Part shown: positions 19,291 to 28,614 of the stretch, piece by piece
Position numbering within the stretch: position 1 is the first letter of the stretch
Layout: every line of letters starts with the position of its first letter
Origin: Modestobacter sp. VKM Ac-2986
GTDB lineage: Bacteria; Actinomycetota; Actinomycetes; Mycobacteriales; Geodermatophilaceae
Direction of reading: 5' to 3'
DNA length: 64,000 bases
Assembly (NCBI RefSeq): GCF_026967795.1
Contig: NZ_JAPVBH010000004.1
Span: 186,001 to 250,000 of the forward strand
Notes under the pieces: model-generated
The model's input: the letters and a program-made list of their open reading frames with translations, nothing else
Told to the model about the DNA's origin: nothing
The model's database searches: none
Program-made: the position numbers and the translations under genes

Positions 19291-20118
19291 GTGCAACAGG
19301 TGGGTGTACCCGCGGTGCGTGCGGTCCTGCCCCTCCTGGGGGCCGCGCTGCTGTTGGCCGGGTGCGGGGCACAGCCGGAGGAGGCCCCACCGCCGGCCGG
19401 GTCACGGGTCGCCGTCCTCGCCGGGCTGCCCGTCGGCGCCCGCGTCGACTACCAGCTCGGTGGCCCCCACCCGGCTGTCGCCGGCATCGCCGGCGTCGTC
19501 CGGGACCGCACCGCGACGCCGGCCGCCGGCCTGTGGTCGGCCTGCTACGTCAACGCCTTCCAGACCCAGCCGGGCAGCGCGGACTGGCCGGCGGACCTGC
19601 TGCTGCGCGGGGCCGACGGCCGGCCCGTGGAGGACCCGGACTGGCCGGGTGAGTTCCTGGTCGACATCGCCTCGGCCAGGCAGCGCGAGCGGGTGCTCGC
19701 CGTCGTCGGCCCGTGGTTCGACGACTGCGCGGCGGCCGGGTTCACCGCGGTCGAGCCGGACAACCTGGACAGCTGGACCCGCTCGGAGGGGCTGCTGGAC
19801 GCCGACGACGCCGCTGCGACGGCCCGGGCGCTGGTGGACCGGGCGCACGCCGCCGGGCTGGCGATCGGGCAGAAGAACGCCCCCGAGCTGGCCGGCGCCG
19901 GGCTGGGCTTCGACTACGCCGTGGCCGAGGACTGCGGCGCCTTCGACGAGTGCGCGGTCTACACCGCCGTCTACGGGAGCGTGCTGGACGTCGAGTACAC
20001 CGACGAGGGGTTCGACGCGGCCTGCGGCACCCCCGGGCTGAGCGTCCAGCGGCGCGACCTCGACGTCGCGCTACCCGGCGACCCGGCCTACGTGGCGGAG
20101 TGGTGCCCGGACAGCTGA
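19291..20118 (+). CDS. Lipoprotein, GH114-type (endo-alpha-1,4-polygalactosaminidase-like)
   Basis: A 275-residue exported protein. The signal ends in lipobox LLLAGC (Cys25). The mature part has the GH114 TIM-barrel pattern: GARVDYQLGG, LWSACYVNAFQTQPG, GEFLVDIA, the catalytic-site-like motif AVEPDNLDSWT, AIGQKNAPELAG and DYAVAEDCGAFDECAVY. Known GH114 enzymes cut galactosaminogalactan; the substrate here is unknown. The stop lies inside the 3' end of convergent prmC (31-base overlap). Start choice: GTG 19291 after a TACGCT box; GTG 19300 is possible. Confidence 0.85.
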   Translation: MQQVGVPAVRAVLPLLGAALLLAGCGAQPEEAPPPAGSRVAVLAGLPVGARVDYQLGGPHPAVAGIAGVVRDRTATPAAGLWSACYVNAFQTQPGSADWPADLLLRGADGRPVEDPDWPGEFLVDIASARQRERVLAVVGPWFDDCAAAGFTAVEPDNLDSWTRSEGLLDADDAAATARALVDRAHAAGLAIGQKNAPELAGAGLGFDYAVAEDCGAFDECAVYTAVYGSVLDVEYTDEGFDAACGTPGLSVQRRDLDVALPGDPAYVAEWCPDS

Positions 20119-20960
20119 GCGGTCGTGTGCCGCGGCCGGCCGGCGAGGTCCGGGTGGTCGGCGACGTCGGTCCAGCGGCCGTGCGCGCGCAGCAGCGCCG
20201 GCAGCGAGCTGCCCTGCAGGTCGGCGTGCTCGATGCCCAGCCAGCCTCCCGGGCGCAGCAGCCGGGCGGCAGTGTCCAGCAGCCCGCGGACGACGTCCAG
20301 CCCGTCCGGGCCGCCCCACAGCGCCAGCGGCGGGTCGTGGTCGAGCACCTCGCGCGGCAGCCGGGCGTCGTCGGGGACGTAGGGCGGGTTGGACACGACG
20401 ACGTCGACGGTGCCGTCGAGAGCGGTGAGCAGGCGCGGGTCGGTCATGTCCCCGGCGAGCACCTCGACCGGGGTGTCACCGGCGGCGGCCCGGGCCGCGG
20501 CGTTGTGCCGGGTCCACTCGATCGCCCCGGGGTCGCGCTCGACGGCCAGCACCCGGACGCCGGGGTGCTCGTTGGCCACGGCGAGCGCGATCGCGCCGGA
20601 CCCGGTGCCCAGGTCGACGACGGTCGGTGCGGGCAGCCCGGCGATCCGCTCCAGCACCCAGCCGGCGAGCAGCTCGGTCTCCGGCCGCGGGACGAAGACG
20701 CCGGGCCCGACGGAGAGCTCCAGGTGGCGGAAGGGCGCCGTCCCGGTCAGGTGCTGCAGCGGCACGCGGTCGGCCCGCTGCTCGACCAGCGCGGCGAACC
20801 GGGCGGCGGCCTCGTCACCGACCTCGCCGGCGGTGAGCAGGGCCGTGCGGGAGGTCCCGAGCGCGGCGGCCAGCAGCAGCTCGGCGTCCACGCGCGGGGA
20901 CTCCACACCGGCCGCGGCCAGCCGTGCGGCCGCCTCGCGGACCAGGGCCTGCGCGGTCAG
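20088..20960 (-). CDS. prmC: Peptide chain release factor N5-glutamine methyltransferase
   Basis: PrmC methylates the Gln of the GGQ motif in release factors (PrfA is encoded next to it). The SAM-dependent domain has [49 protein letters not shown] and the catalytic [11 protein letters not shown]. Start problem: the first ordinary start codon is GTG 20906, but the family's N-terminal helix ([19 protein letters not shown]) is encoded upstream with no ATG, GTG or TTG. The CTG at 20960, whose TG begins the prfA stop TGA, gives 290 residues and the family length. I prefer this CTG, with GTG 20906 as the conservative alternative. Confidence 0.9.
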   Translation of the reverse strand: MTAQALVREAAARLAAAGVESPRVDAELLLAAALGTSRTALLTAGEVGDEAAARFAALVEQRADRVPLQHLTGTAPFRHLELSVGPGVFVPRPETELLAGWVLERIAGLPAPTVVDLGTGSGAIALAVANEHPGVRVLAVERDPGAIEWTRHNAAARAAAGDTPVEVLAGDMTDPRLLTALDGTVDVVVSNPPYVPDDARLPREVLDHDPPLALWGGPDGLDVVRGLLDTAARLLRPGGWLGIEHADLQGSSLPALLRAHGRWTDVADHPDLAGRPRHTTAQLSGHHSAT

Positions 20961-22033
20961 GACTCCCCCGCCAGGAGCTCGGCGGTGTGCGCGGCGGTCA
21001 GCGCGTCGAGCACCGGGTCCAGCTCGCCGTCGAGGACCGCGTCGAGGTTGTGCGCCTTGAACCCGACCCGGTGGTCGGCGATCCGGTTCTCCGGGTAGTT
21101 GTAGGTGCGCACCCGCTCGCTGCGGTCGACCGTGCGGACCTGGCTGCGCCGCTGGTCCGACGCGGTGGCCTCGGCCTCCTCGCGGGCGGCGGCCAGCAGC
21201 CGGGAGCGCAGCACCCGGAGGGCGGACTCGCGGTTCTGCAGCTGGCTCTTCTCATTCTGCGAGCTGACGACGATGCCGGTCGGCAGGTGGGTGATCCGGA
21301 CGGCGGAGTCGGTGGTGTTCACGCTCTGCCCGCCCGGCCCCGAGGAGCGGAAGACGTCGATCCGCAGGTCGTTCGGGTCGACGGTCACGTCGACGTCCTC
21401 GGCCTCGGGCAGGACCAGGACGCCGACGGCGGAGGTGTGGATGCGGCCCTGCGCCTCCGTGACCGGCACGCGCTGCACCCGGTGCACGCCGGCCTCGAAC
21501 TTCAGCCGGGAGAAGATGCCCTCGTCGGTGCGGGACTTGATGGCCACCGCGACGTCCTTGTAGCCACCCAGCTCGGCCGGCACCGCGTCGAGGACCTCGG
21601 TCGACCAGCCGCGCCGCTCGGCGTAGCGCAGGTACATCCGCAGCAGGTCCCCGACGAACAGCGCGGACTCCGCGCCGCCCTCCCCCGCCTTGACCTCGAG
21701 GATGACGTCCTTCTCGTCGTCGGGGTCCTTGGGCAGCAGCAGCTCGGTCAGCCGCGCGCTCAGCTCGCCGACGGTCGTCTCGAGCTGGGCGGCCTCGGCG
21801 ACGAAGGAGGGGTCGTCGGCGGCGAACTCGCGGGCCGCGCCCAGGTCGTCGCGGGCGGCGTCGAGCGCGCGGGCGGTCTCGACCACCGGGGCGAGGGCGG
21901 CGTAGCGGCGGCCCAGCCGGCGGGCGCGGGCGGCGTCGGCGTGCACGGCGGGGTCGGCGAGCTCGGCCTCGAGCTCACGGTGCTCGGCGAGCAGGCCGGC
22001 GAGCCGGTCGCTGCCGGACTCGGGACTGCTCAC
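20957..22033 (-). CDS. prfA: Peptide chain release factor 1
   Basis: RF1 terminates translation at UAA and UAG. The 358-residue product has the codon-recognition segment [19 protein letters not shown] (PxT type, so RF1 rather than RF2) and the catalytic [18 protein letters not shown]. The acidic [20 protein letters not shown] helix is normal. The frame opens at ATG 22075, but that codon touches the foot of a 22-bp hairpin. I chose GTG 22033 ([11 protein letters not shown]), which has AGGAG 7 bases upstream and gives the usual length. Confidence 0.95.
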   Translation of the reverse strand: MSSPESGSDRLAGLLAEHRELEAELADPAVHADAARARRLGRRYAALAPVVETARALDAARDDLGAAREFAADDPSFVAEAAQLETTVGELSARLTELLLPKDPDDEKDVILEVKAGEGGAESALFVGDLLRMYLRYAERRGWSTEVLDAVPAELGGYKDVAVAIKSRTDEGIFSRLKFEAGVHRVQRVPVTEAQGRIHTSAVGVLVLPEAEDVDVTVDPNDLRIDVFRSSGPGGQSVNTTDSAVRITHLPTGIVVSSQNEKSQLQNRESALRVLRSRLLAAAREEAEATASDQRRSQVRTVDRSERVRTYNYPENRIADHRVGFKAHNLDAVLDGELDPVLDALTAAHTAELLAGES

Positions 22034-22077
22034 GGGCACGCTCCTGGGTCGGGGTGGGGACTGCTGTCCGGACATGA

Positions 22078-22126
22078 CGACGGCGCCTGTGCCGCTCTCG
22101 ACAGGAGAGCGGCACAGGCGCCGTCG
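22078..22126 (-). terminator. 22-bp perfect hairpin between rpmE and prfA
   Basis: A perfect 22-bp stem (22078-22099 with 22105-22126) around the loop GACAG, starting 7 bases past the rpmE stop. It is a very strong intrinsic terminator candidate for rpmE. It implies that prfA has its own promoter or depends on read-through. Confidence 0.85.
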
Positions 22127-22132
22127 GGGGTG

Positions 22133-22369
22133 CTACTTCTCGGCGTCGGTGCTGGCGCCGGCGTTGCGCTTGCCGAACCGCTTCTCGAAGCGGGCGACGC
22201 GGCCACCGGTGTCCAGGATGCGCTGCTTGCCCGTGTAGAACGGGTGGCAGGCCGAGCAGGTCTCGACGGTCATGGTGCCGCCGGCCGCCGTGCTCTTGGT
22301 CTGGAACGTGTTGCCGCAACCGCAGGTCACCGTGGTGACGTGGTAGTCCGGGTGGATGTCGGCCTTCAT
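22133..22369 (-). CDS. rpmE: 50S ribosomal protein bL31 (zinc-binding form)
   Basis: A 78-residue ribosomal protein beginning [20 protein letters not shown]. The zinc-binding cysteines are present (CGCGNTF and [12 protein letters not shown]: Cys16, Cys18, Cys37, Cys40), so this is the C+ paralogue normally used when zinc is plentiful. The tail [18 protein letters not shown] is typical. The upstream open frame is not conserved-looking, so the ATG at 22369 was chosen. Confidence 0.97.
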   Translation of the reverse strand: MKADIHPDYHVTTVTCGCGNTFQTKSTAAGGTMTVETCSACHPFYTGKQRILDTGGRVARFEKRFGKRNAGASTDAEK

Positions 22370-22510
22370 GCCGGTACACCCTCTCTCTGGTCTCGTGGTC
22401 TGGTGTCTCACACGCCGCCGGGGTCTGGCCGACCCACGCGACGAAGGCTCGATGGGCCAGTGTACGGCCCCGGCGAGGTCCTGGGTCGGCCCCCTCACGG
22501 GAACCGACCC

Positions 22511-22568
22511 GGCCCCCTTGCAGGGACCCGCCGCGAGCTTGCTCGTGGCGGGGGGCAAGGGGGTCCTT
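22511..22568. repeat. 3'-end hairpin repeat, copy 2 (after rho)
   Basis: Arms GGCCCCCTTGC (22511-22521) and GCAAGGGGGTCC (22555-22566), with the shared inner segment GACCCGCCGCGAGC. The TCCTT end overlaps the rho stop codon. Here the flanking genes rho and rpmE point the same way, so this copy acts as the rho 3' end and not as a convergent-gene divider. Confidence 0.75.
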
Positions 22569-25020
22569 ACTCCTTCTCGCCCAGGCCCAGGGTCGTCTTC
22601 TGGACCTGCATGAGGAACTCGATGTTGTTGCGGGTCTTGCGCATGCGGTCGAGCAGCAGCTCGAGCGCCTGCTGGGGCTCCAGGGCCGAGAGCACCCGGC
22701 GCAGCTTGATCACGATCGCCAGCTCGTCCGGGGAGAGGAGGATCTCCTCCTTGCGGGTGCTGGAGGCGTTCACGTCGACGGCGGGGAAGACCCGCTTGTC
22801 GGCCAGCCGCCGGTCGAGCTTGAGCTCGGCGTTCCCGGTGCCCTTGAACTCCTCGAAGATGACCGTGTCCATCGTCGACCCGGTCTCGACCAGCGCCGAG
22901 GCGATGATCGTCAGCGAGCCGCCGTTCTCGATGTTGCGGGCGGCACCGAGGAAGCGCTTCGGCGGGTAGAGCGCCGTGGAGTCGACACCACCGGAGAGGA
23001 TGCGCCCGCTGGCGGGGGCCGCCAGGTTGTAGGCGCGGCCCAGCCGGGTGATCGAGTCCAGCAGGACGACGACGTCGTGGCCCATCTCGACCAGTCGCTT
23101 GGCCCGCTCGATGGACAGCTCCGCGACCGTGGTGTGGTCGGCCGGCGGCCGGTCGAAGGTCGAGGCGATGACCTCGCCCTTCACCGAGCGCTGCATGTCG
23201 GTGACCTCCTCGGGCCGCTCGTCGACGAGCACGACCATGAGGTGGACCTCGGGGTTGTTCACCGCGATCGCGTTGGCGATCGACTGCAGCACCATCGTCT
23301 TGCCGGCCTTGGGCGGGCTGACGATCAGGGCGCGCTGGCCCTTCCCGATCGGCATGACCAGGTCCATGATCCGGGTCGTCATCAGGTGCGACTCGGTCTC
23401 CAGCCGCAGGCGGTCCTGCGGGTAGAGCGGGGTCAGCTTGGTGAACTCCGGCCGGTCCTTGGCCTGCTCGGGGTCCAGGCCGTTGACCGACTCGAGCCGG
23501 ACGAGCGCGTTGTACTTGTCCTTCTTCTCGCCCTCACGGGGCTGGCGGACCGCACCGGTGATCGCGTCACCGCGGCGCAGGCCGTAGCGGCGCACCTGGG
23601 CCAGGGACACGTAGACGTCGTTCGGGCCGGTGAGGTAGCCCGACGTCCGGACGAAGGCGTAGCTGTCCAGCACGTCGAGGATGCCGGCGACCGGCAGCAG
23701 GACGTCGTCATCGCTGACGGTGGGCTCACCGGAGTCGAAGCGCTCGCGGCCACCGGGGGCGTTGCCGCCCCGGCGGTTGCGGTCGCGGTACCGGCGACCC
23801 CGGCGGCCGCGGCCGTCGAAGTCGTCGTCGTCCTCGTCGGGGCGGGCGTCACGGTCGGCGCGCGCGGTGTCCGGGCGCTCGGTACGGGTGTCGGTGCGGG
23901 CACCGTCGCGCCCGGCGTCACGGCCGTCGCGGGCACCGTCGCGCCCGTCGCGGGCACCGTCACGCCCGTCGCGGGCACCGTCGTTGGCGTTGCGGTTGCG
24001 GTTGCGGCCGCCCCGCTCCTCGCCGTCCCGGGCCGCACCGTCACGGGCAGAGCCGTCACGGTTGCGGTCGTCACGAGCACCGCGGTCGTCGCGGTCGGCA
24101 CCGTCACGGACGGGACGCTCGCCACCGTCACGGGCAGAGCGGTCTGCACCGTCACGAGCGGGACGCTCGCCACCCTCACGGGCGGGACGGTCAGCACCGT
24201 CACGGACGGGACGCTCGCCACCCTCACGGGCCGGACGCTCGCCACCGTCGCGGGCGGGACGCTCGGCACCCTCACGGGCCGGACGCTCGCCACCGTCGCG
24301 GGCGGGACGCTCGGCACCGTCGCGGGCGGGACGCTCGGCACCGTCACGGGCCGGACGCTCGCCACCGTCGCGGGCGGCGCGCTCGCGGCGGTTGCGCGGC
24401 GGACGCTCGCCCTCGGTGCGGGCCTCGGCCTGCGGGTCCTGCGTCTCGCGGCCACCGGCCTGGACCGGGGCGTCGTCGGCGGCGGCGGGCTCGGCCGCGG
24501 TCTCGGCGGCGTCGGCGGTCGGGGCGCCGGCGGGACGGCTCGCGCCCCGGCGGCGACGGCCGGTGGGGGCGGTGTCGGCGACGGGCTCCGACGCGGCGTC
24601 GGGGGTGCTGTCGCTCGCCGGGGCGCCGACGACCGGCCCCCCGTTGGCACCACCGCTGACCGGCGCCTCGAGCGGGGCCGCCGAGGCGGGGGCGCTCACG
24701 GCGGACGGCGTGGAGGTGGGCGGCGTGGTGTCGCCCGGGGTGCTCTCGGCGCGGGGCGCCGGGGCATCGGCGGCGGGGGCGGCATCGGAGCCGTTGCTGC
24801 CGGACCCGCCCACCTGCCGCTCGGAGATGGCGGCGACGAGGTCGCTCTTGCGCATCTTGCCGGTGCCGGGGATGCCCAGCTCGCCGGCCAGGCGCTGCAG
24901 CTCGGGCAGCAGCATCCCGGCCAGGCCGGTGCCGCGGCGACGGGAGCGGGCGGCCGCTCCGTTGCCGGCGGCTGCCTCGTCGGACGGTGCGCCGTCGAGG
25001 AGGTCGGTGGTCTCGCTCAC
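22567..25020 (-). CDS. rho: Transcription termination factor Rho with long charged insert
   Basis: Rho is the hexameric RNA helicase that ends transcription. The 817-residue product is far longer than E. coli Rho (419). Order: Rho_N helical domain (about 34-70, [18 protein letters not shown]); low-complexity Ala/Pro/Thr region (75-205); a charged repeat region (213-308 with twelve 8-residue units of ERPARDGA type; 348-368 with three GARDGRD units; then Asp- and Arg-rich to about 425); cold-shock-like RNA-binding domain (435-510); ATPase. Walker A SPPKAGKT ends at Thr575, Walker B VVLLD is at 651-655, and the R-loop region is [15 protein letters not shown]. Actinobacterial Rho inserts bind RNA without a strict C-rich need; this is a large one. 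Confidence 0.97.
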   Translation of the reverse strand: MSETTDLLDGAPSDEAAAGNGAAARSRRRGTGLAGMLLPELQRLAGELGIPGTGKMRKSDLVAAISERQVGGSGSNGSDAAPAADAPAPRAESTPGDTTPPTSTPSAVSAPASAAPLEAPVSGGANGGPVVGAPASDSTPDAASEPVADTAPTGRRRRGASRPAGAPTADAAETAAEPAAADDAPVQAGGRETQDPQAEARTEGERPPRNRRERAARDGGERPARDGAERPARDGAERPARDGGERPAREGAERPARDGGERPAREGGERPVRDGADRPAREGGERPARDGADRSARDGGERPVRDGADRDDRGARDDRNRDGSARDGAARDGEERGGRNRNRNANDGARDGRDGARDGRDGARDGRDAGRDGARTDTRTERPDTARADRDARPDEDDDDFDGRGRRGRRYRDRNRRGGNAPGGRERFDSGEPTVSDDDVLLPVAGILDVLDSYAFVRTSGYLTGPNDVYVSLAQVRRYGLRRGDAITGAVRQPREGEKKDKYNALVRLESVNGLDPEQAKDRPEFTKLTPLYPQDRLRLETESHLMTTRIMDLVMPIGKGQRALIVSPPKAGKTMVLQSIANAIAVNNPEVHLMVVLVDERPEEVTDMQRSVKGEVIASTFDRPPADHTTVAELSIERAKRLVEMGHDVVVLLDSITRLGRAYNLAAPASGRILSGGVDSTALYPPKRFLGAARNIENGGSLTIIASALVETGSTMDTVIFEEFKGTGNAELKLDRRLADKRVFPAVDVNASSTRKEEILLSPDELAIVIKLRRVLSALEPQQALELLLDRMRKTRNNIEFLMQVQKTTLGLGEKE
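23917..23979 (-). repeat. Tandem 21-bp repeat in rho (GARDGRD x3)
   Basis: Three adjacent 7-codon units encoding GARDGRD (Rho residues 348-368). It is an in-frame coding repeat. Confidence 0.85.
24097..24384 (-). repeat. Tandem 24-bp repeat in rho (twelve ERPARDGx units)
   Basis: Twelve consecutive 8-codon units (Rho residues 213-308), variants of [24 protein letters not shown] and DRPAREGG. The unit length keeps frame, so copy number can change without breaking rho. It is a likely site of length polymorphism between strains. Confidence 0.9.
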
Positions 25021-25211
25021 GTACAGGTCCTTCCCTGCGGTGACCTGCGCCTACCAGCGCAGGGGGTGACCCGCTCCCTGAGGCGAGAGCCCTGGTGTGG
25101 ACGTCCGCGTCGGCGGGGAGTGCACGGGTCTGTGGAGGTGCGAGGAGGTCGGCGGCGACGGATCGCGGCCCACGCCCCGCTCGAGGCGCGCCCGGAGGCG
25201 GCTACGGCGTC

Positions 25212-25241
25212 AGCCTAGACACAGCCTGACGTCGCCCACAA
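25212..25241 (-). promoter_or_regulatory. Candidate rho promoter
   Basis: On the minus strand TTGTGG (25236-25241) and TAGGCT (25212-25217) are separated by 18 bases, about 190 bases upstream of the rho start. This would give a long untranslated leader, which fits known autoregulation of rho by early termination. The remaining gap to the rho start shows no other feature. Confidence 0.5.
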
Positions 25242-25250
25242 CACAGTCCG

Positions 25251-26234
25251 TCACCGGTGTGTTCCAGGCGACTCAGACGATACCGCACCGTGATCACGCC
25301 CCAGCGGGGTGACGACGGCACCGTCGTGGTCGACGCGCAGCGGCAGGCAGGCCCACCCGTCGGGGACGGCGGCGGCCAGCTCCCGCACCTCGGCGGCCGA
25401 GGCCGGGTCGCCGGGGTGCTCGTCGGGGCCCAGCACGGCCAGCGCGAGGACGCACGGCCCCGCGCCGGACACCACGGCGGCGTGACCGTCGGTGCGCAGC
25501 CGGGCCAGCAGGGCCGCGCTGTCGGGCATCGCGACGGCGCGCTGGGGCTGGTGCAACCGGTCCTCGGTGCCTTCCAGGAGCAGCGAGGGGTCCCGGGTGA
25601 GCGCGTGCACCAGCAGCGCCGAGCGCCCGGCGGCGTGCGCGGCGTCGGCGTGCGGCACGGTGGCCGGCAGCAGACCGCGGGCCAGGTGGGTCGACAGCGT
25701 CGTCCCCGGGACGAACAGCACCGGGGTGATGCGCGGGTCGACGGCCAGCCGCGCCGCCCGGGCGCCGGTCTGCGTCGTCCAGGACAGGGTGGCGCCACCC
25801 AGCAGGCACGGCGCGACGTTGTCCGGGTGGCCCTCCAGCTCCGACAGCAGCCGCAGCACGGCCACGTCGTCGACGGCGGTGACGTCGGGGCACAGCGACC
25901 AGGCGGCCAGGACACCGGCGGTGACGGCGGCAGCCGAGGACCCCATCCCCCGGCCCTGCGGGATGCCGTTGTGCGCGGTGAGCCGCAGCCCGGACGGAGT
26001 CCAGCCCAGCTCGGCGCACGCCGCGCGGAACGCCTGCACGACCAGGTGCGACTCGTCGGTAGGCAGCTCGCCGGCGCCCTCGCCGCTCACCTCGACGACC
26101 AGGCCGCCGTCGGTGACCGCGACGTCGAGGGTGTCCCAGCAGCTGAGCGCGAGCCCGGCACAGTCGTAGGCCGGCCCGAGGTTCGCGCTCGTCGCGGGCA
26201 CCCGGATGCGCACTCCCCCGGCTGCGTCGACCAC
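25251..26234 (-). CDS. thrB: Homoserine kinase
   Basis: ThrB phosphorylates homoserine for threonine synthesis. The 327-residue GHMP-family product has RVPATSANLGPAYDCAGLAL at the N-terminus, the ATP loop GIPQGRGMGSSAAAVTAG, and the C-terminal AVVSGAGPCVLALA motif. The start is uncertain within a few residues: GTG 26234 (VVDAAGGVRI) is used; a CTG overlapping the thrC stop (CTGA) is the alternative. It is the last gene of the lysA-hom-thrC-thrB run. Confidence 0.95.
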   Translation of the reverse strand: MVDAAGGVRIRVPATSANLGPAYDCAGLALSCWDTLDVAVTDGGLVVEVSGEGAGELPTDESHLVVQAFRAACAELGWTPSGLRLTAHNGIPQGRGMGSSAAAVTAGVLAAWSLCPDVTAVDDVAVLRLLSELEGHPDNVAPCLLGGATLSWTTQTGARAARLAVDPRITPVLFVPGTTLSTHLARGLLPATVPHADAAHAAGRSALLVHALTRDPSLLLEGTEDRLHQPQRAVAMPDSAALLARLRTDGHAAVVSGAGPCVLALAVLGPDEHPGDPASAAEVRELAAAVPDGWACLPLRVDHDGAVVTPLGRDHGAVSSESPGTHR

Positions 26235-26242
26235 GGTGGTGC

Positions 26243-27319
26243 TCAGAGCCCGAGCTGGGCGGCGGCAGCCGCGGCGTCGACCGGGACCGTGACCGGCACC
26301 GGTGCCCCGGCGATCGCCCACTCCGGGTCCTTGAGGCCGTTGCCGGTGACCGTGCAGACCACCCGCTGGCCCGGCTCCAGGCCGCCGGCCTCGGCGACCT
26401 GCAGCAGCCCGGCGACCGAGGCGGCCGACGCGGGCTCGACGAAGACGGCCTCGCTGCGGGCCAGCAGCCGGTAGGCGGCCAGGATCGCCCGGTCGGTGAC
26501 GGCGTCGATGCGGCCGCCGGAGTCGTCACGGGCGGCCAGCGCCTTGGTCCAGGACGCGGGGTTGCCGATCCGGATGGCGGTGGCGATCGTCTCGGGGCGC
26601 TCGACGACCTTGCCGGTGACGATCGGCGCGGCGCCGGCCGCCTGGAAGCCCCACATGCGCGGGGTGTGCGAGGCGGTGCCGTCGGCGGCGTACTCGCGGT
26701 AGCCCTGCCAGTAGGCGGTGATGTTGCCGGCGTTGCCGACGGGGAGGCAGTGGATGTCGGGGGCGTCGCCGAGCACGTCGACGATCTCGAACGAGGCGGT
26801 CTTCTGCCCCTCGATGCGGTACTGGTTGACGCTGTTGACCAGGCTGACGGGGTAGTCGATGGCGAGCTTGCTGGCCAGGGCCAGGCAGTCGTCGAAGTTG
26901 CCCTCGACCTGCAGCAGCTTGGCCCCGTGCACCAGCGCCTGGGCGAGCTTGCCGGTGGCGATCTTGCCCGTGGGCACCAGGACGGCGCAGGTCAGCCCGG
27001 CGCGGGCGGCGTAGGCCGCCGCACTCGCGCTGGTGTTGCCGGTGGAGGCACAGATGACGGCCTGGGCGCCCTCCTCGAGCGCCTTGGTGATCGCCATGGT
27101 CATGCCGCGGTCCTTGAACGACCCGGTCGGGTTGGCGCCCTCGACCTTGAGGAACACCTCGCAGCCGGTGCGGCGGGACAGCTCGGGTGCGGGTACCAGC
27201 GGGGTGGCGCCCTCCTGCAGCGTCACCACCGGCGTGGACGGGCTCACCGGCAGCCGGTCCCGGTAGGCCTCGATCAGCCCCGGCCAGTGCGGCGAGACCG
27301 CTCCGCGCATGGTGGTCAT
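26243..27319 (-). CDS. thrC: Threonine synthase
   Basis: A PLP enzyme converting O-phosphohomoserine to threonine. The 358-residue product has [15 protein letters not shown], the PLP lysine in [32 protein letters not shown], and the phosphate-binding [14 protein letters not shown]. It is the short actinobacterial class. The ATG at 27319 overlaps the hom stop (ATGA); a second in-frame ATG lies at 27310. Confidence 0.96.
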   Translation of the reverse strand: MTTMRGAVSPHWPGLIEAYRDRLPVSPSTPVVTLQEGATPLVPAPELSRRTGCEVFLKVEGANPTGSFKDRGMTMAITKALEEGAQAVICASTGNTSASAAAYAARAGLTCAVLVPTGKIATGKLAQALVHGAKLLQVEGNFDDCLALASKLAIDYPVSLVNSVNQYRIEGQKTASFEIVDVLGDAPDIHCLPVGNAGNITAYWQGYREYAADGTASHTPRMWGFQAAGAAPIVTGKVVERPETIATAIRIGNPASWTKALAARDDSGGRIDAVTDRAILAAYRLLARSEAVFVEPASAASVAGLLQVAEAGGLEPGQRVVCTVTGNGLKDPEWAIAGAPVPVTVPVDAAAAAAQLGL

Positions 27320-28614
27320 GACAGCCCCTCGACTCGTAGGACGCTGGTGACGCCCCGGACAGCGGGCATCTCCCGCAGCTTCTCCACCGTGGTGGCCAGC
27401 GCCGCGTCGGGCGCCCGGTGGGTGACGATGACCAGCGTGGCGGCCTCGCCGTGCCCGTCCTGGCGGACGGTGGCGATGCTGACGCCGTGCGCGGCGAACT
27501 CCTGCGCGACGGCGGCCAGCACGCCGGGCTGGTCGGCGACGTCCAGGCTCACGTGGTAGCGGGTGGGGGTGTCGGCCATCGGGCGCACGGTCAGCCCGGC
27601 GTAGCCGGTGGTCCCCGGGCCGGCCACGCCGTTGACCCGGTTGCGGGCCACCGCGACCAGGTCGCCCAGGACGGCGCTGGCGGTCGGCTCGCCACCGGCC
27701 CCGCGGCCGTAGAACATCAGCTCGCCGGCGGCCTCGGCCTCGACGAAGACGGCGTTGAACGCCCCGCCGACCGCGGCCAGCGGGTGCGTGGTCGGGATCA
27801 TCGCCGGGTGCACGCGCACCGCCACCGCGTCGTCGGCGCCGTCGGCCCCGGCGACCCGCTCGCAGATGGCCAGCAGCTTGACGGTGCAGCCGATCTCGGC
27901 CGCGCGGGCGACGTCGGTGGCCGAGACCGCGGAGATGCCCTCGCGGTACACGTCGGCGGCGGTCACCGGGGAGTGGAAGGCCAGCGAGGCCAGGATCGCG
28001 GCCTTGGCGGCGGCGTCGAAGCCGTCGACGTCGGCGGTCGGGTCGGCCTCGGCGTAGCCCAGCTCGGTGGCCTCGGCCAGCGCCTCGCCGAACCCGGCAC
28101 CGGTCTCGGCCATCCGGGACAGGATGTAGTTGGTCGTCCCGTTGACGATGCCCACGACCCGGCGCAGCTGGTCACCGGCCAGGGACTCCCGCAGCGGGCG
28201 CAGCAGCGGGATCGCGCCGGCGACCGCGGCCTCGTAGTACAGGTCGACCCCGCCGTCGGCGGCCGCGGCGTGCAGCGCCACCCCGTCCTCGGCCAGCAGG
28301 GTCTTGTTGGCGCTGACCACCGACTTGCCCGCGGCCATGGCGGCCATCAGCAGTGACCGGGCCGGCTCGATGCCGCCGATCACCTCGACCACCAGGTCGA
28401 CGTCCGCACGCGTCACCAGCGCCAGGGCGTCGGTGGTGAGCAGCTCGGCCGGGACGTCGGGGTGCCGGTCGGGACGCCGGACGGCGACCCCGGCGACCTC
28501 GATCCGGCGGCCCACCCGGGCGGCGAGGTCCTCGGACTGCTCGGACAGCAGGCGCAGCACGGCGCCGCCGACGGTGCCGCAGCCGAGCAGCGCGACCTTC
28601 AGGGGCTCGCTCAC
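27316..28614 (-). CDS. hom: Homoserine dehydrogenase
   Basis: It reduces aspartate semialdehyde to homoserine with NAD(P)H. The 432-residue product has the Rossmann start [28 protein letters not shown], and the substrate/catalytic block [22 protein letters not shown]-terminal ACT domain (about 350-430, [20 protein letters not shown]) gives threonine feedback in this family. The GTG start overlaps the lysA stop and the stop overlaps thrC, so the three are coupled. Confidence 0.97.
   Translation of the reverse strand: MSEPLKVALLGCGTVGGAVLRLLSEQSEDLAARVGRRIEVAGVAVRRPDRHPDVPAELLTTDALALVTRADVDLVVEVIGGIEPARSLLMAAMAAGKSVVSANKTLLAEDGVALHAAAADGGVDLYYEAAVAGAIPLLRPLRESLAGDQLRRVVGIVNGTTNYILSRMAETGAGFGEALAEATELGYAEADPTADVDGFDAAAKAAILASLAFHSPVTAADVYREGISAVSATDVARAAEIGCTVKLLAICERVAGADGADDAVAVRVHPAMIPTTHPLAAVGGAFNAVFVEAEAAGELMFYGRGAGGEPTASAVLGDLVAVARNRVNGVAGPGTTGYAGLTVRPMADTPTRYHVSLDVADQPGVLAAVAQEFAAHGVSIATVRQDGHGEAATLVIVTHRAPDAALATTVEKLREMPAVRGVTSVLRVEGLS

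Noticed and set aside
16645-20118. A 1157-codon open frame on the plus strand across wecA, glyA and tsaC
   Set aside because: Only the last 276 codons (GH114 lipoprotein) are real. The rest is the antisense of high-GC genes and reads as His/Gln/Arg-rich nonsense.
24097-24384. A regular 24-bp repeat array, considered as CRISPR-like
   Set aside because: The units are contiguous with no spacers and stay in frame inside rho; they encode ERPARDGx repeats.
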